From Clostridia bacterium (lineage in GTDB: Bacteria; Bacillota; Clostridia; Oscillospirales; Acutalibacteraceae): DNA of 64,000 bases. Both the position numbers and the translations under genes were made by a program. Shown here piece after piece: positions 28,942 to 38,220 of the stretch; position 1 is the first letter of the stretch, and every line of letters starts with the position of its first letter. The notes under the pieces are model-generated. The model saw only the letters and a list, made by a program, of their open reading frames with translations, did not search any database and was not told the origin of the DNA. Where the stretch lies: assembly GCA_017550625.1 (NCBI GenBank), contig JAFZOL010000044.1, forward strand, positions 1 to 64,000. The letters are read 5' to 3'.

Positions 28942-29815
28942 ACACGCCTTCAAGGCGCACGCGCGAGCGGTTTGGGGCGCGTATGTCGCCATCGGCGTCG
29001 TGGGCGCCGTGATGGTGATCCTGATGCTGATTAACTGGCAGAACTTCGGCGAGACCGGCATGGGCGCCGGCCTCGTGGTCAAGGGCATCGCGGCCCTCGT
29101 GCTGTGCCTGACCGCCTTCGTGGGGCTCATCCTCACCTTCGTGTCCGTCACGCGCGAGTTCCGCCGCAGCATGGTCGGCAAAGAGGGCGAGCTCACCATG
29201 GCGCTGCCCGTGCGCGCGTCGTCATTGCTGTTCTCGAAATGGTTGTCGGGCTCGTTCTGGGTGTGCCTCAGCTACACGGCCCTGTGCCTGTGCTTCTTCG
29301 GGTCGTTCCTCTATATCCTCCGCCACACGCTCGGCGCGGTGCAGGAGGACGTGAACCTCACCACCCTTCTCACGCAGTTCTCGAGCCTGCTCGTGAGCAC
29401 CTTCGGGCTCAAGGTCACCGACATCGGCGTGATCCTCAACATCATCACCATGTGGGCGGTCTACGGGGGCGTCACCCTCATCACGATCGTGATGATCTTC
29501 TTCTTCGCGATCATCCTCGGCCACTGCAGGCCCTTCCACAGGGCGGGCGTGCTGGGCCGTATCCTGTATTTCTTCGGCGCCGTGCTGCTGGCGGGCGGGT
29601 TCGCCGCTCTCGTCAACAGCCTCATGCCGATCTATTTCGTGGTCACGCCCGAATATTTCACCCTCACCATGAGCACGCAGGAGGCCGCGATGGCCGTGGC
29701 GTATAAGGGCTACGGCGTGTTCTCGGCCACCGGCGCCTACTGCTGGGGCTTCTTCGGCGTCATCGTGTTCCTCGTGACCGCGGTGCTGATCGACAGAAAG
29801 GTCAACGTCGACTGA
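28922..29815 (+). CDS. ABC-2-like transporter permease
   Basis: A 297-aa membrane protein with six predicted hydrophobic segments (for example VWGAYVAIGVVGAVMVILML, GIAALVLCLTAFVGLILTF, WVCLSYTALCLCFFGSFLY). It is the transmembrane half of the exporter with the overlapping ATPase gene. The start at 28922 lies inside the ATPase gene, behind an AAGGAGG site. It shares a base with the start of the following cyclase gene (TGATG). The transported substrate is unknown. Confidence 0.85.
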   Translation: MLGKLIKHAFKAHARAVWGAYVAIGVVGAVMVILMLINWQNFGETGMGAGLVVKGIAALVLCLTAFVGLILTFVSVTREFRRSMVGKEGELTMALPVRASSLLFSKWLSGSFWVCLSYTALCLCFFGSFLYILRHTLGAVQEDVNLTTLLTQFSSLLVSTFGLKVTDIGVILNIITMWAVYGGVTLITIVMIFFFAIILGHCRPFHRAGVLGRILYFFGAVLLAGGFAALVNSLMPIYFVVTPEYFTLTMSTQEAAMAVAYKGYGVFSATGAYCWGFFGVIVFLVTAVLIDRKVNVD

Positions 29816-30420
29816 TGCTGTACAAGATCATCGACGTCACGCGGTCACTCAACCGCTCGCAGCGCTATCCCGGCGACCCCGCGCCGAAGCTGGAGATCTT
29901 CTCCTCCCTCGCGGCGGGGGACCCGTGCAATATGGCGCAGCTCACCACCGTCCTGCACGTGGGCACGCACGCCGACGCGCCGGTGCACATGCTGCGCACG
30001 GGCGCCGATATCGGCCGCCTGCCGCTCGACCCGTTCATCGGCGCGTGCGAGGTGGTTGAGATCAGCGAGCGCGTCATCACCGGGCAGGTCGTGGACACCT
30101 GCTTTCCGCAGCAGTGCGAGCGCGTGCTCGTCAAAAGCGGCGGCAAGGCGTATTTCGACCGCACGGGGGCGGAGGAAGCGGCCTTTCTCGGGGTCAAGCT
30201 CGTCGGCACCGACGCGCTGTCCGTCGGCGGCCCTTCGGACGAGATCGGCCCGCACCGGGCGCTGCTCGGCGAGGGCGTGTGTATTCTCGAAAACCTCGAT
30301 CTCTCAAAGGTCGAACCGGGGCGCTATTTTCTGTTCGCCCCGCCCGTGAAGATCGACGGCGCCGACGGCGCGCCCGTACGCGCGGTGCTGCTCGACGGCA
30401 GCCTGTTCTGGAGCAAATGA
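29815..30420 (+). CDS. Cyclase family protein (kynurenine formamidase-like)
   Basis: A 201-aa metal-dependent hydrolase of the cyclase/KynB family. The signature HVGTHADAPVHM (about 44-55) supplies the His/Asp metal ligands. DVTRSLNRSQRYPGDP at the N-terminus and LVGTDALSVGGPSD towards the C-terminus are also typical. Members hydrolyse N-formylkynurenine or related amides, but the neighbours (ABC exporter) do not point to tryptophan catabolism. It is translationally coupled to the permease gene. Confidence 0.85.
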   Translation: MLYKIIDVTRSLNRSQRYPGDPAPKLEIFSSLAAGDPCNMAQLTTVLHVGTHADAPVHMLRTGADIGRLPLDPFIGACEVVEISERVITGQVVDTCFPQQCERVLVKSGGKAYFDRTGAEEAAFLGVKLVGTDALSVGGPSDEIGPHRALLGEGVCILENLDLSKVEPGRYFLFAPPVKIDGADGAPVRAVLLDGSLFWSK

Positions 30421-30445
30421 CCCGGGCAACCGGTTATCATATCGT

Positions 30446-30462
30446 TGAAAATCAAATTTTCA
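30446..30462. promoter_or_regulatory. Perfect 17-nt palindrome upstream of pgk
   Basis: TGAAAAT-CAA-ATTTTCA, 33 nt before the pgk start, in the short AT-rich gap after the cyclase gene. It is either an operator-like site or a small hairpin in the pgk leader; no consensus promoter is clear next to it. Confidence 0.3.
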
Positions 30463-30495
30463 TAAAAAAACAATTCGGCAAAGGAGTAAAAACCC

Positions 30496-31686
30496 ATGAG
30501 CACTCTCAACAAGAAAACCGTAGAAGACATTGACGTCCGCGGCAAAAAAGTTCTCGTCCGCTGCGACTTCAACGTCAAGATGGAAGACGGCGTCATCACC
30601 TCCGACAAGCGGATCGTGGCGTCCCTTCCCACCATCAACTATCTGCTCGAGCACGGCGCGAAGCTGATCCTCTGCTCGCACCTCGGCCGCCCGAAGGGCG
30701 AATTCGACCCCGAATTCTCCATGGCGCCCGTCGCGAAGCGTCTCGGCGAACTGCTGGGCAAAGAAGTGATCCTCGCGAAGGACGTCGTCGGTGAAGACGC
30801 GCAGGCCAAGGCCGCCGCGCTCAACGAGGGCGACGTGCTGCTGCTCGAAAACGTCCGCTTCGAAAAGGGCGAGACCAAGAACGACCCCGAGCTCTCCAAG
30901 AAATTCGCCGCGCTCGCCGACATCTACGTCAACGACGCGTTCGGCTCCGCGCACCGCGCGCATTCCTCCACCACGGGCGTGGCCGACTACCTGCCCTCCG
31001 CGGTCGGCTTCCTGATTCAGAAAGAGATCGAGTTTATCGGCGGCGCGCTCGAGAACCCGAAGCGCCCGCTCGTGGCCATCCTCGGCGGCGCGAAGGTCAG
31101 CGACAAGATCGGCGTCATCAACAACCTCATCGACAAGTGCGACACCGTGATCATCGGCGGCGGCATGGCCTACACCTTCTTCAAGGCCCTCGGCAACGAG
31201 GTTGGCACGTCGCTGCTCGACAAGGATAACATCGAGAACGCCAAGGGCATGATCGCCAAGGCGAGAGCCAAGGGCGTCAACTTCATGCTGCCCGTGGATA
31301 ACATCATCGCCACCGAATACGCCCCCGACGCCCCGCACATGCGCATCTATTCCGATTCCATCCCGGACGGCTGGATGGGCCTCGACATCGGCCCCGTCAC
31401 CGCCGAGCTGTACGCCAAGTCCATCAAGAACGCCGGCACCGTGATCTGGAACGGCCCGATGGGCGTTTCGGAGTGGGAGAACTTTGCCGCCGGCACCATC
31501 GCCGTGGCGCAGGGCATTGCAGATTCCAACGCTATCTCGATCATCGGCGGCGGCGACTCCGCGGCCGCGATCAAAAAGCTGGGCTTCGCCGACACGATGA
31601 GCCACATCTCCACCGGCGGCGGCGCGTCCCTTGAGTTCCTCGAGGGCAAAGAGCTGCCCGGCATCGCCTGCATCGACGAGAAATAA
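30496..31686 (+). CDS. pgk: Phosphoglycerate kinase
   Basis: A 396-aa glycolytic enzyme that converts 1,3-bisphosphoglycerate and ADP to 3-phosphoglycerate and ATP. Motifs are [26 protein letters not shown] [47 protein letters not shown] and the C-terminal [15 protein letters not shown]. Length is as usual. It is the first gene of pgk-tpiA-gpmI, with no GAPDH gene next to it. Confidence 0.98.
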   Translation: MSTLNKKTVEDIDVRGKKVLVRCDFNVKMEDGVITSDKRIVASLPTINYLLEHGAKLILCSHLGRPKGEFDPEFSMAPVAKRLGELLGKEVILAKDVVGEDAQAKAAALNEGDVLLLENVRFEKGETKNDPELSKKFAALADIYVNDAFGSAHRAHSSTTGVADYLPSAVGFLIQKEIEFIGGALENPKRPLVAILGGAKVSDKIGVINNLIDKCDTVIIGGGMAYTFFKALGNEVGTSLLDKDNIENAKGMIAKARAKGVNFMLPVDNIIATEYAPDAPHMRIYSDSIPDGWMGLDIGPVTAELYAKSIKNAGTVIWNGPMGVSEWENFAAGTIAVAQGIADSNAISIIGGGDSAAAIKKLGFADTMSHISTGGGASLEFLEGKELPGIACIDEK

Positions 31687-31790
31687 AAGCGCGCTTCGCG
31701 CGCGGGCACACGGGTGCACGGGTGCGCGGGCACACGGGACTTACCGTTTCCGTTCCCCTGGCCCCTGGCCTCTGGCCTCTGGCCCCTGTG
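31687..31790. repeat. Octamer/heptamer repeat element R3 between pgk and tpiA
   Basis: A GCGCGCTTCGCGCGC hairpin (31689-31703) is followed by 8-nt words CGGGCACA/CGGGTGCA repeated about four times (31704-31738). The 7-nt words CCCCTGG, CCCCTGG, CCTCTGG, CCTCTGG, CCCCTG follow at 31755-31788. Confidence 0.78.
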
Positions 31791-31824
31791 CCTTATGATT
31801 TCAAAATAGAAAGAGGTATTTTTC

Positions 31825-32592
31825 ATGAATAAAGCTCTCAGAAGAACCGTCATCGCGGGCAACTGGAAAATGAACAAGACTCCCGACGAGGCCAAGGCCC
31901 TCATCGAAGAGATGAAGCCCCTCGTGGCCGGCGCGGACTGCGACGTCGTGCTGTGCGTGCCCTACGTGGACATCCCCGCCGCCGTTGAGGCCGCCAAGGG
32001 CTCGAACATCCGTATCGGCGCCGAGAACGTCCACTTCAAGGCGTCGGGCGCCTACACCGGCGAAGTGAGCGCCGACATGCTCAAAGCCGTGGGCGTGGAA
32101 TACGTCATCATCGGCCATTCCGAGCGCCGTCAGTATTTCGGCGAGACCGACCAGACCGTCAACCTGCGCACCCTTGCCGCCCTGAACGCGGGCCTCAAGG
32201 TCATCCTGTGCGTCGGCGAAACGCTCGAGCAGCGCGAACTCGGCTACACCGAGACCCTGCTCAAATACCAGACCAAGATCGGCCTCACGAACGTGACCGC
32301 CGAGCAGCTTAAGAACGTCATCATCGCCTACGAACCCGTGTGGGCCATCGGCACCGGCGTCACCGCCACCGACGACCAGGCGGACGAGGGCAACGGCTTC
32401 GTGCGCGCGGCCGTGGCCGAGGCTTACGGCGCCGACGTCGCCGAGACCGTCACCGTGCAGTACGGCGGCTCGATGAACGCCAAGAACGCCGAAGGCCTTC
32501 TCTCGAAGGTCAACGTGGACGGCGGCCTCATCGGCGGCGCGTCCCTCAAGGCCCCCGACTTCTCGGTCATCGTGAAGGCGGCGAGCAAATAA
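31825..32592 (+). CDS. tpiA: Triosephosphate isomerase
   Basis: A 255-aa TIM-barrel enzyme that interconverts dihydroxyacetone phosphate and glyceraldehyde 3-phosphate. AGNWKMN (Lys), GHSERRQYFGETD (catalytic His) and AYEPVWAIGTG (catalytic Glu) are all intact, as is the C-terminal YGGSMN phosphate loop. AGAAAGAGG serves as the ribosome site. It is separated from pgk by repeat R3. Confidence 0.98.
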   Translation: MNKALRRTVIAGNWKMNKTPDEAKALIEEMKPLVAGADCDVVLCVPYVDIPAAVEAAKGSNIRIGAENVHFKASGAYTGEVSADMLKAVGVEYVIIGHSERRQYFGETDQTVNLRTLAALNAGLKVILCVGETLEQRELGYTETLLKYQTKIGLTNVTAEQLKNVIIAYEPVWAIGTGVTATDDQADEGNGFVRAAVAEAYGADVAETVTVQYGGSMNAKNAEGLLSKVNVDGGLIGGASLKAPDFSVIVKAASK

Positions 32593-32598
32593 AAACGG

Positions 32599-32632
32599 CA
32601 ATCGGGGATATTTCGGTATCCCCGATCTTTTC
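32599..32632 (+). terminator. Hairpin between tpiA and gpmI, possible attenuating terminator
   Basis: Stem ATCGGGGATA / TATCCCCGAT with a TTTCGG loop at 32601-32626, followed by CTTTTC. The gpmI ribosome site follows immediately, so it may lower rather than stop readthrough. Confidence 0.55.
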
Positions 32633-32646
32633 AGAAAGGCGCAGCT

Positions 32647-34170
32647 ATGAATAAACAACCAACCGTATTATGTATCATGGACGGCTTCGGCATCCGCGAA
32701 GAAGCCTACGGCAACGCCATCAAGGCGGCACGGACCCCGAACCTTACGAAGTTCTTCACCGAATGCCCCTTCACAACCATCGGCGCGTCGGGGCTCGACG
32801 TCGGCCTTCCGGACGGGCAGATGGGCAACTCTGAGGTCGGCCACACCAACATCGGCGCCGGCAGAGTCGTCTATCAGATGCTCGTGAAGATCTCGAAATC
32901 CATCGGGGACGGCAAATTTCAGCAGATCCCCTGCATCCTCGAGGCGATCGAAAACTGCAAAAAGCACGATTCCGCCCTGCACCTGATGGGCCTGCTTTCC
33001 GACGGCGGCGTGCATTCGCACATCGAGCACCTGTTCGGCATCCTTGAGATGGCTGCCGCGGCGGGCCTCAAAAAGGTGTGGGTGCACTGCATCATGGACG
33101 GGCGCGACGTGTCCGTCACCTCGGGCAAAGGCTTCGTGGCGGCCGCCAAGGCCAAGTGCGACGAGCTGGGGCTCGCGGGTATCGCCACCATCACCGGGCG
33201 CTATTACGCCATGGACCGCGACTTCGCGTGGGACCGCGTCGAAAAGGCCTATTCCGCCTTCGTCTACGGCCAGGGGCTCGTTGAGAACCCCGACCCCGTC
33301 GAGGCGATGCAGCAGTCTTACGACGCCGGTATCACCGACGAGTTTATCCTGCCCACCGTCGTGAACAAGGCGGGCATGATCCGCGCCAACGACTCGCTGT
33401 TCTTCTATAACTTCCGTCCCGACCGCGCGCGGCAGATCACCCGCGCCTTCGTGGACCCCGATTTCAGCGGCTTCGAGAGAAAGTTCGGCTTCTTCCCGCT
33501 CTATTACATCTGCATGACGCAGTACGACGAGACGATGCCGAACGTCCACATCGCCTTCCCGCCCGAGGCGCTCACGAACACCTTCGGCGAGTATCTGCAG
33601 GACTGCGGCAAGACCCAGCTTCGCATCGCCGAAACGCAGAAATACGCCCACGTCACGTTCTTCTTCAACGGCGGCGAAGAAAAGACCTTCGGCGGCGAGG
33701 ACCGCATCCTCATCCAGTCGCCCGACGTGCCCACCTTCGACTTAAAGCCCGAGATGAGCGCCTATGAGGTCAAGGACGCCGTCGTCGCCGAAATTTTGTC
33801 CGGCAAATACGACGCGGTGATCCTCAACTTCGCGAACTGCGACATGGTGGGCCACACCGGCGTGTTCGACGCCGCGGTCAAGGCCGTCGAGGCGGTGGAC
33901 GACTGCGTGGGTCAGGTCGTGGACGCGACCCTCAAAATGGGCGGCGTGTGCTTCATCACCGCCGACCACGGCAACGCCGACATGATGATCGGCCCCGACG
34001 GCAAGCCCTTCACCCCGCACACCACGAACCCCGTGCCCTTCTGCATGGTCGGGCGCGAGGGGACCCTCAGAAGCGGCGGCCGCCTCGCGGATATCTGCCC
34101 CACCATGCTTTCGGTGATGGGCCTCCCGCAGCCCGCCGAAATGACCGGCGTGAGCCTGCTCGAGGGCTGA
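32647..34170 (+). CDS. gpmI: 2,3-bisphosphoglycerate-independent phosphoglycerate mutase
   Basis: A 507-aa alkaline-phosphatase-superfamily enzyme that converts 3- to 2-phosphoglycerate using Mn. CIMDGFGIRE holds the first metal Asp. DGQMGNSEVGHTNIGAGRVVYQ holds the phospho-serine. VHCIMDGRDV, YNFRPDRARQI, NCDMVGHTG and FITADHGNAD give the remaining ligands. Length and motifs are normal. It ends the pgk-tpiA-gpmI operon at a strong terminator. Confidence 0.98.
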   Translation: MNKQPTVLCIMDGFGIREEAYGNAIKAARTPNLTKFFTECPFTTIGASGLDVGLPDGQMGNSEVGHTNIGAGRVVYQMLVKISKSIGDGKFQQIPCILEAIENCKKHDSALHLMGLLSDGGVHSHIEHLFGILEMAAAAGLKKVWVHCIMDGRDVSVTSGKGFVAAAKAKCDELGLAGIATITGRYYAMDRDFAWDRVEKAYSAFVYGQGLVENPDPVEAMQQSYDAGITDEFILPTVVNKAGMIRANDSLFFYNFRPDRARQITRAFVDPDFSGFERKFGFFPLYYICMTQYDETMPNVHIAFPPEALTNTFGEYLQDCGKTQLRIAETQKYAHVTFFFNGGEEKTFGGEDRILIQSPDVPTFDLKPEMSAYEVKDAVVAEILSGKYDAVILNFANCDMVGHTGVFDAAVKAVEAVDDCVGQVVDATLKMGGVCFITADHGNADMMIGPDGKPFTPHTTNPVPFCMVGREGTLRSGGRLADICPTMLSVMGLPQPAEMTGVSLLEG

Positions 34171-34188
34171 TACCCGTATCATCCGCAA

Positions 34189-34222
34189 CAAAAACGCGCT
34201 TCCCGGCGGAAGCGCGTTTTTC
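34189..34222 (+). terminator. Rho-independent terminator after gpmI
   Basis: Stem AAAACGCGCTT / AAGCGCGTTTT with a CCCGGCGG loop, followed by TCTGTG; the A/T tails make it bidirectional. Confidence 0.85.
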
Positions 34223-34251
34223 TGTGTCAGGCGGCTCCGCGCAAAAAAACC

Positions 34252-34280
34252 TTGCAAAAAACGTTAAGACACGGTATTAT
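34252..34280 (+). promoter_or_regulatory. Promoter for the parvulin gene
   Basis: TTGCAA at 34252-34257, a 17-nt spacer and TATTAT at 34275-34280. The leader to the start codon at 34404 is about 115 nt; nothing else stands out in it. Confidence 0.75.
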
Positions 34281-34403
34281 AAATAGAAAGGCGCGATCCC
34301 GCTTTCAGCGTCTTTTCAGCCGGGGCGGGTAAGATGTCCCGGAAAAACGGGCAAAGTCCGTGGTAAATATCGTAAACGCTTTGTAAATATAGGAGGAACC
34401 AAC

Positions 34404-36500
34404 ATGAAATGTCCGAAATGCGGCGTCGAGCTCCCCGAGGGCGCGCTTCTGTGCCCGGTGTGCGGAGCCGAACTCGCCGAAGCGGCCGAAGCGCTCAAAG
34501 AAAAAGCCGAAGAAGCGATCGAAGAGAAAGCCGAAGAGGCCGGGGCCGCCGTCGAAGAGACGGTCGAAAAAGCCGAAGAAGCGATCGAAGAGAAGGCCGA
34601 GGAGGCCGGGGCCGCCGTCGAAGAGACGATTGAGAAAGCCGAAGAAGCGATCGAAGAAAAGGCCGAGGAGGCCGAGACGGTCGTCGAAGAGACGGTCGAA
34701 AAAGCCGAAGAAGCCGCCGACGGCTGGGTTTCCGCGGAAAAGAAGGTCTCGGTCGTCGAGGAGCCCGCCGCGCCCAAAAAGCTCGGCGCGGGCGCGATCG
34801 CGGGCATCGTGATCGCCGCCCTGGCAGTGCTCTGCGCCGTGCTGTTCGCGCTTTCCTATTATGATATCGCGCGCGTGCCGCTGATGTCGAAGCTCACCGA
34901 TTCCATCAAGGGCGTCACCGAGGCGCCCGAAAAGAACGAGACCCCCGTAGAGGTCCCCGAGGGCTACGACCCCTCCGCCACGGTGCTCACCGCCAACGGC
35001 ATCGATTACGACGGCGCGTTCTTCTCGCTGCTCTATTCCAACGTCTATAACCAGTACGCGCAGGAGGCCTACTACATGAGCATGTACGGCTATTCCACCG
35101 CGTTCGACACGCTCAAGGACCCCGCTGAGCAGACCACCACGAACGCCGCCGGCGAAACGCTGACGTATCACGAGCTGTTCGTCGAAGAGTCGATCGCCGC
35201 CCTCGAGCAGACCGCCTATTACCAGCGCTACGCCCTCGACAAGGGCCTCACGCTCAGCGAAGAAAATGCCGCCGAGCTTGAAGAGATCGTCGATTCGCTT
35301 AAAGCGAACGCCGAATCCGAGGGCAAGTCTCTGGAAGCCTTCCTCACCGATATGTTCTGCCCCGGCGTGACCGAAGACACCGTGCGCGTGTATCTCGAGG
35401 CCTCGATGCTCGCCGAGCAGGGCAAGGCCGCCGCGGGCGACGATTACGCCGAAACGCTCGATCCCTACGCCCTTTTCGACGCGCTTGAGAGCAAGCGCGA
35501 CTATCTGACCGTCGACCTCCGGTTCTGCTACCTGCAAAAGAGCGGCGATGACGAGGCCGACGCCGACGCCAAAGCGCGGATGGAAAAGATCCTCGAAGAG
35601 ATCACCGACGAAGAGACCTTTACCGAAACGGTGCGCAAAAACCTCGATGAGGACGCCGCCGCCCGCTATACGACCGACGGCTCCACCCTTCTGCCCGGCA
35701 TGACCTACGCCTACGTATCGCAGAACATCAACGAAGACCTCGCCGACTGGCTGTTCGACGAAACGCGCGCCGCCGGCGACAAGACCCTGATCGAAAGCGA
35801 TTCGTTCCTTTTCGTGGTCCGGCTCACCGCTCCCGCCGCGCGGGAAGACCAGCCCTCGGTCCACGTGCGCCACGTGCTGCTGACCTTCGCCTCCGTTGCC
35901 GACGCCTCCGAGGACGACGCCGCGCATCCCGAGTTCACGGCGGTCGAAAAGCTCAAGGCCTCCGACGGCACCGAGATCACGAACGAGGGCACCTCTTACG
36001 CCGGCTGGGTCGTGCTCGAGACCTACGAGCAGGCCAAAAAGCTCTACGACGACCTTCTGAAGGACGGCGTCACCGAAGAGGAGTTCGCCGCGCTGGCGGC
36101 CGAAGCCTCCGAAGACACCGGCTCGAGCGACAACGGCGGCCTTTACGAGGACGTGCCGCGCGGCCAGATGGTGCAGCCCTTCAACGACTGGATCTTCGAT
36201 TCCGCGCGCAAGCCCGGCGACACCGGCCTTGTGAAGACCAGCTACGGCTGGCACCTCATGTATTTCGTGGGCGCCAACGACCTGCCCGACTGGGCGAACA
36301 GCCTGCTGCAGGCCGAGGCCGACAAGCACGCCGCCGAACTGCAGGCGGAATACACGGGCAAGGGCGTTCGCACCGCCGCCCTGCAGACCGCCGCCGACAC
36401 CGTGCTCGCGACCATCAACCGGCAGATTTCCGATTATCTCGCCGAGCAGGAGAGCGAAGCCGCCGCCGCTGCCGAGACCACGACCCTCGCGACCGAGTAA
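34404..36500 (+). CDS. Zinc-ribbon, coiled-coil, membrane-anchored parvulin-type peptidylprolyl isomerase
   Basis: A 698-aa protein. Residues 3-20 are a zinc ribbon with two CPxC pairs (C3, C6, C17, C20). Residues 33-106 are Glu/Lys/Ala coiled coil built of three near-identical 22-residue units. Residues 128-151 are a transmembrane helix (AIAGIVIAALAVLCAVLFAL). The remainder is a SurA/PrsA-like helical region, then a PPIC domain beginning VRHVLLTF (about 492). That domain has a long insert before YAGWVVLETYEQAKKLYDDL and ends FDSARKPGDTGLVKTSYGWH. The expected topology is a cytoplasmic ribbon and an extracellular foldase domain. It probably helps fold exported proteins. Confidence 0.8.
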   Translation: MKCPKCGVELPEGALLCPVCGAELAEAAEALKEKAEEAIEEKAEEAGAAVEETVEKAEEAIEEKAEEAGAAVEETIEKAEEAIEEKAEEAETVVEETVEKAEEAADGWVSAEKKVSVVEEPAAPKKLGAGAIAGIVIAALAVLCAVLFALSYYDIARVPLMSKLTDSIKGVTEAPEKNETPVEVPEGYDPSATVLTANGIDYDGAFFSLLYSNVYNQYAQEAYYMSMYGYSTAFDTLKDPAEQTTTNAAGETLTYHELFVEESIAALEQTAYYQRYALDKGLTLSEENAAELEEIVDSLKANAESEGKSLEAFLTDMFCPGVTEDTVRVYLEASMLAEQGKAAAGDDYAETLDPYALFDALESKRDYLTVDLRFCYLQKSGDDEADADAKARMEKILEEITDEETFTETVRKNLDEDAAARYTTDGSTLLPGMTYAYVSQNINEDLADWLFDETRAAGDKTLIESDSFLFVVRLTAPAAREDQPSVHVRHVLLTFASVADASEDDAAHPEFTAVEKLKASDGTEITNEGTSYAGWVVLETYEQAKKLYDDLLKDGVTEEEFAALAAEASEDTGSSDNGGLYEDVPRGQMVQPFNDWIFDSARKPGDTGLVKTSYGWHLMYFVGANDLPDWANSLLQAEADKHAAELQAEYTGKGVRTAALQTAADTVLATINRQISDYLAEQESEAAAAAETTTLATE
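34500..34721 (+). repeat. 66-bp coding tandem repeat (coiled-coil units)
   Basis: Three in-frame 66-bp units encode EKAEEAIEEKAEEAGAAVEE-type 22-residue repeats, followed by a partial fourth unit. The number of units may vary between strains by slippage. Confidence 0.8.
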
Positions 36501-36502
36501 AA

Positions 36503-36722
36503 TGAAGACGCCCGCTGCGCGGGCTAATGAAGGAATGAAGTCGCTGCGCGAATGAAGACGCTGCGCTAATGAAAAAATGAAGACGCTTCGCTGACGGAGA
36601 AGTCCGTGCGCGGGCGTCTTTTTCATCAGGGCGCAAGCCCGACTTCATCAGGTCGCGGCGCGACCGTCTTCATTAGGACGCAAGTCCGTCTTCATTAGGG
36701 AGCGGAGCGACCGACTTCATTA
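36503..36722. repeat. AATGAAG-word palindromic array R4 between convergent genes
   Basis: The left half carries direct copies of AATGAAG followed by small GC hairpins (GCCCGCTGCGCGGGC, TCGCTGCGCGA, ACGCTGCGC, ACGCTTCGC). The right half carries CTTCATTA/CTTCATCA copies in inverted orientation alternating with GGCGCAAGCC- and GTCGCGGCGCGAC-type hairpins. The whole array could fold into a branched cruciform. Confidence 0.75.
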
Positions 36723-36755
36723 AAAAAGCAGGCTGTTCCCAGTCTGCTTTTTCAC
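36723..36755. terminator. Bidirectional terminator between convergent genes
   Basis: AAAAAGCAG / CTGCTTTTT outer stem with inner GCTG/CAGT pairing, loop TTCC. It serves the parvulin gene (+) and the FAD oxidoreductase gene (-). Confidence 0.85.
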
Positions 36756-36768
36756 TATGCGCTGTATA

Positions 36769-38175
36769 TCATTTCTCTTTTTCGGCCAGGAGCCTGCCCA
36801 TCAGCACGCCCATCACCGAGGCCATCATGAGGCCTCTGGTCCAGCCGGAGGAATCGCCGAGGCAGTAGAGCCCGCGCACGTTCGTGTTGAGCTTTTCGTC
36901 CATCTTGATGCGGTTCGAATAGAACTTGAGCTCGGGCGAATAGAGCAGCGTCTCGTAAGAGGCGAAGCCCGGCACCACCTGGTCCATAGCCTGGATGAAC
37001 GCGAGGATGTTCACCATCGCGCGGTAGGGCATGGCGGCGGTGATGTCGCCTGCCACGGCGTCGGGCAGGGTGGGCCTGAGGTTCGAGCGCATCAGCTCCT
37101 TCTGCCACGTGCGCTTGCCGTCGAGGATGTCGCCGTAGCGCTGCACGAGGATGTGGCCGTTCGCGAGCATGTTCGTCAGCTCCCCGATCTTCTGCGCGTA
37201 TTCGATGGGCTGGTTGAACGGCACCGAAAAGTTGTGCGAACACAGAATCGCGAGATTCGTGTTGTCGCTCTTGAGCTCCTTATACGAATGCCCGTTCACC
37301 ACGGCGAGGTTGTTGTCGTAGTTCTCCTGGCTCACGAAGCCGCCGGGGTTCTGGCAGAAGGTGCGCACCTTGTTCTTGAAGGGCTTGGGGTAGCCGATCA
37401 GCTTCGACTCATAAAGGGCGTCGTTTACCTTCTCCATGATCTCGCTGCGTACCTCCACGCGCACGCCGATGTCCACGGTGCCGGGGGAGTGGGCGATATT
37501 GTAGCGCGCGCACAGCTTTTCGAGCCAGTCCGCGCCGCGCCGCCCGGTGGCGATGATCGTGGCGTCCGCCGTGATCGAGAGCGTGCCGGTCTTATTTTTG
37601 ACTTCCGCGCCGAGGCACACGCCGTTCTCGTCGTCGAGCAGCAGGGTCGTGCACTCGGTCTCGAACAGCATCTCCACGCCGTTTTGCAGCAGATACTGCT
37701 CGATGTCGTAATAGAGCCGCTGCGCCTTCTCGGTGCCGAGGTGCCTGATCGGGCAGTCCACGAGCTTGAGCCCGGCCTGGATCGCGCGTTTGCGGATGTC
37801 CTTTTTCGCCTCGGTGTCCTCAAGCCCCTCAATGTGCGTGTCCGCCCCGAACTCGAGGTAAATAGAATCTGTGTAGTCGATGAGCTCCTGCGCGAAGGCC
37901 TCGCCGATGAGGCTCGGCAGGTCGCCGCCGACCTCATACGAGAGGCTCAGCTTGCCGTCCGAAAACGCGCCCGCGCCCGAAAAGCCGGTGGTGATGTGGC
38001 AGCTCGGCTTGCAGTTGACGCAGACCTGCGTTTTCTGCTTGGGGCAGCGGCGGTTCTCCACGGCCTTGCCCTTTTCAACGATCGTGATCTTCTTTTTGCA
38101 GCCCTTTTTCAAGAGCTCCAGCGCCGTGAATATGCCCGCCGGACCCGCGCCGACGATGAGGATATCGGTATGCAT
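36769..38175 (-). CDS. FAD-dependent NAD(P)-oxidoreductase-like protein (COG2509 type)
   Basis: A 468-aa flavoprotein. The Rossmann FAD motif ILIVGAGPAGIFTALEL lies at 5-21. A Cys cluster KTQVCVNCKPSC (about 48-59) follows, then GFSGAGAFSDGKLSLS, typical of the uncharacterised COG2509 dehydrogenases. ATIIATGRRGADWL and the C-terminal GLYCLGDSSGWTRGLMMAS complete the FAD fold. The start at 38175 has AAAGGAG upstream. The electron acceptor and substrate are unknown. A DUF6472 gene lies upstream on the same strand, separated by repeat R5. Confidence 0.87.
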   Translation of the reverse strand: MHTDILIVGAGPAGIFTALELLKKGCKKKITIVEKGKAVENRRCPKQKTQVCVNCKPSCHITTGFSGAGAFSDGKLSLSYEVGGDLPSLIGEAFAQELIDYTDSIYLEFGADTHIEGLEDTEAKKDIRKRAIQAGLKLVDCPIRHLGTEKAQRLYYDIEQYLLQNGVEMLFETECTTLLLDDENGVCLGAEVKNKTGTLSITADATIIATGRRGADWLEKLCARYNIAHSPGTVDIGVRVEVRSEIMEKVNDALYESKLIGYPKPFKNKVRTFCQNPGGFVSQENYDNNLAVVNGHSYKELKSDNTNLAILCSHNFSVPFNQPIEYAQKIGELTNMLANGHILVQRYGDILDGKRTWQKELMRSNLRPTLPDAVAGDITAAMPYRAMVNILAFIQAMDQVVPGFASYETLLYSPELKFYSNRIKMDEKLNTNVRGLYCLGDSSGWTRGLMMASVMGVLMGRLLAEKEK

Positions 38176-38220
38176 AATAACTCCTTTTGCCGCCTCAGGC
38201 GGCGATGAATGGATTGTGTG

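Noticed and set aside
34500..34721. Regularly spaced direct repeats, considered as a CRISPR-like array
   Set aside because: The units are in frame, encode an Ala/Glu/Lys coiled coil and have no unique spacers.
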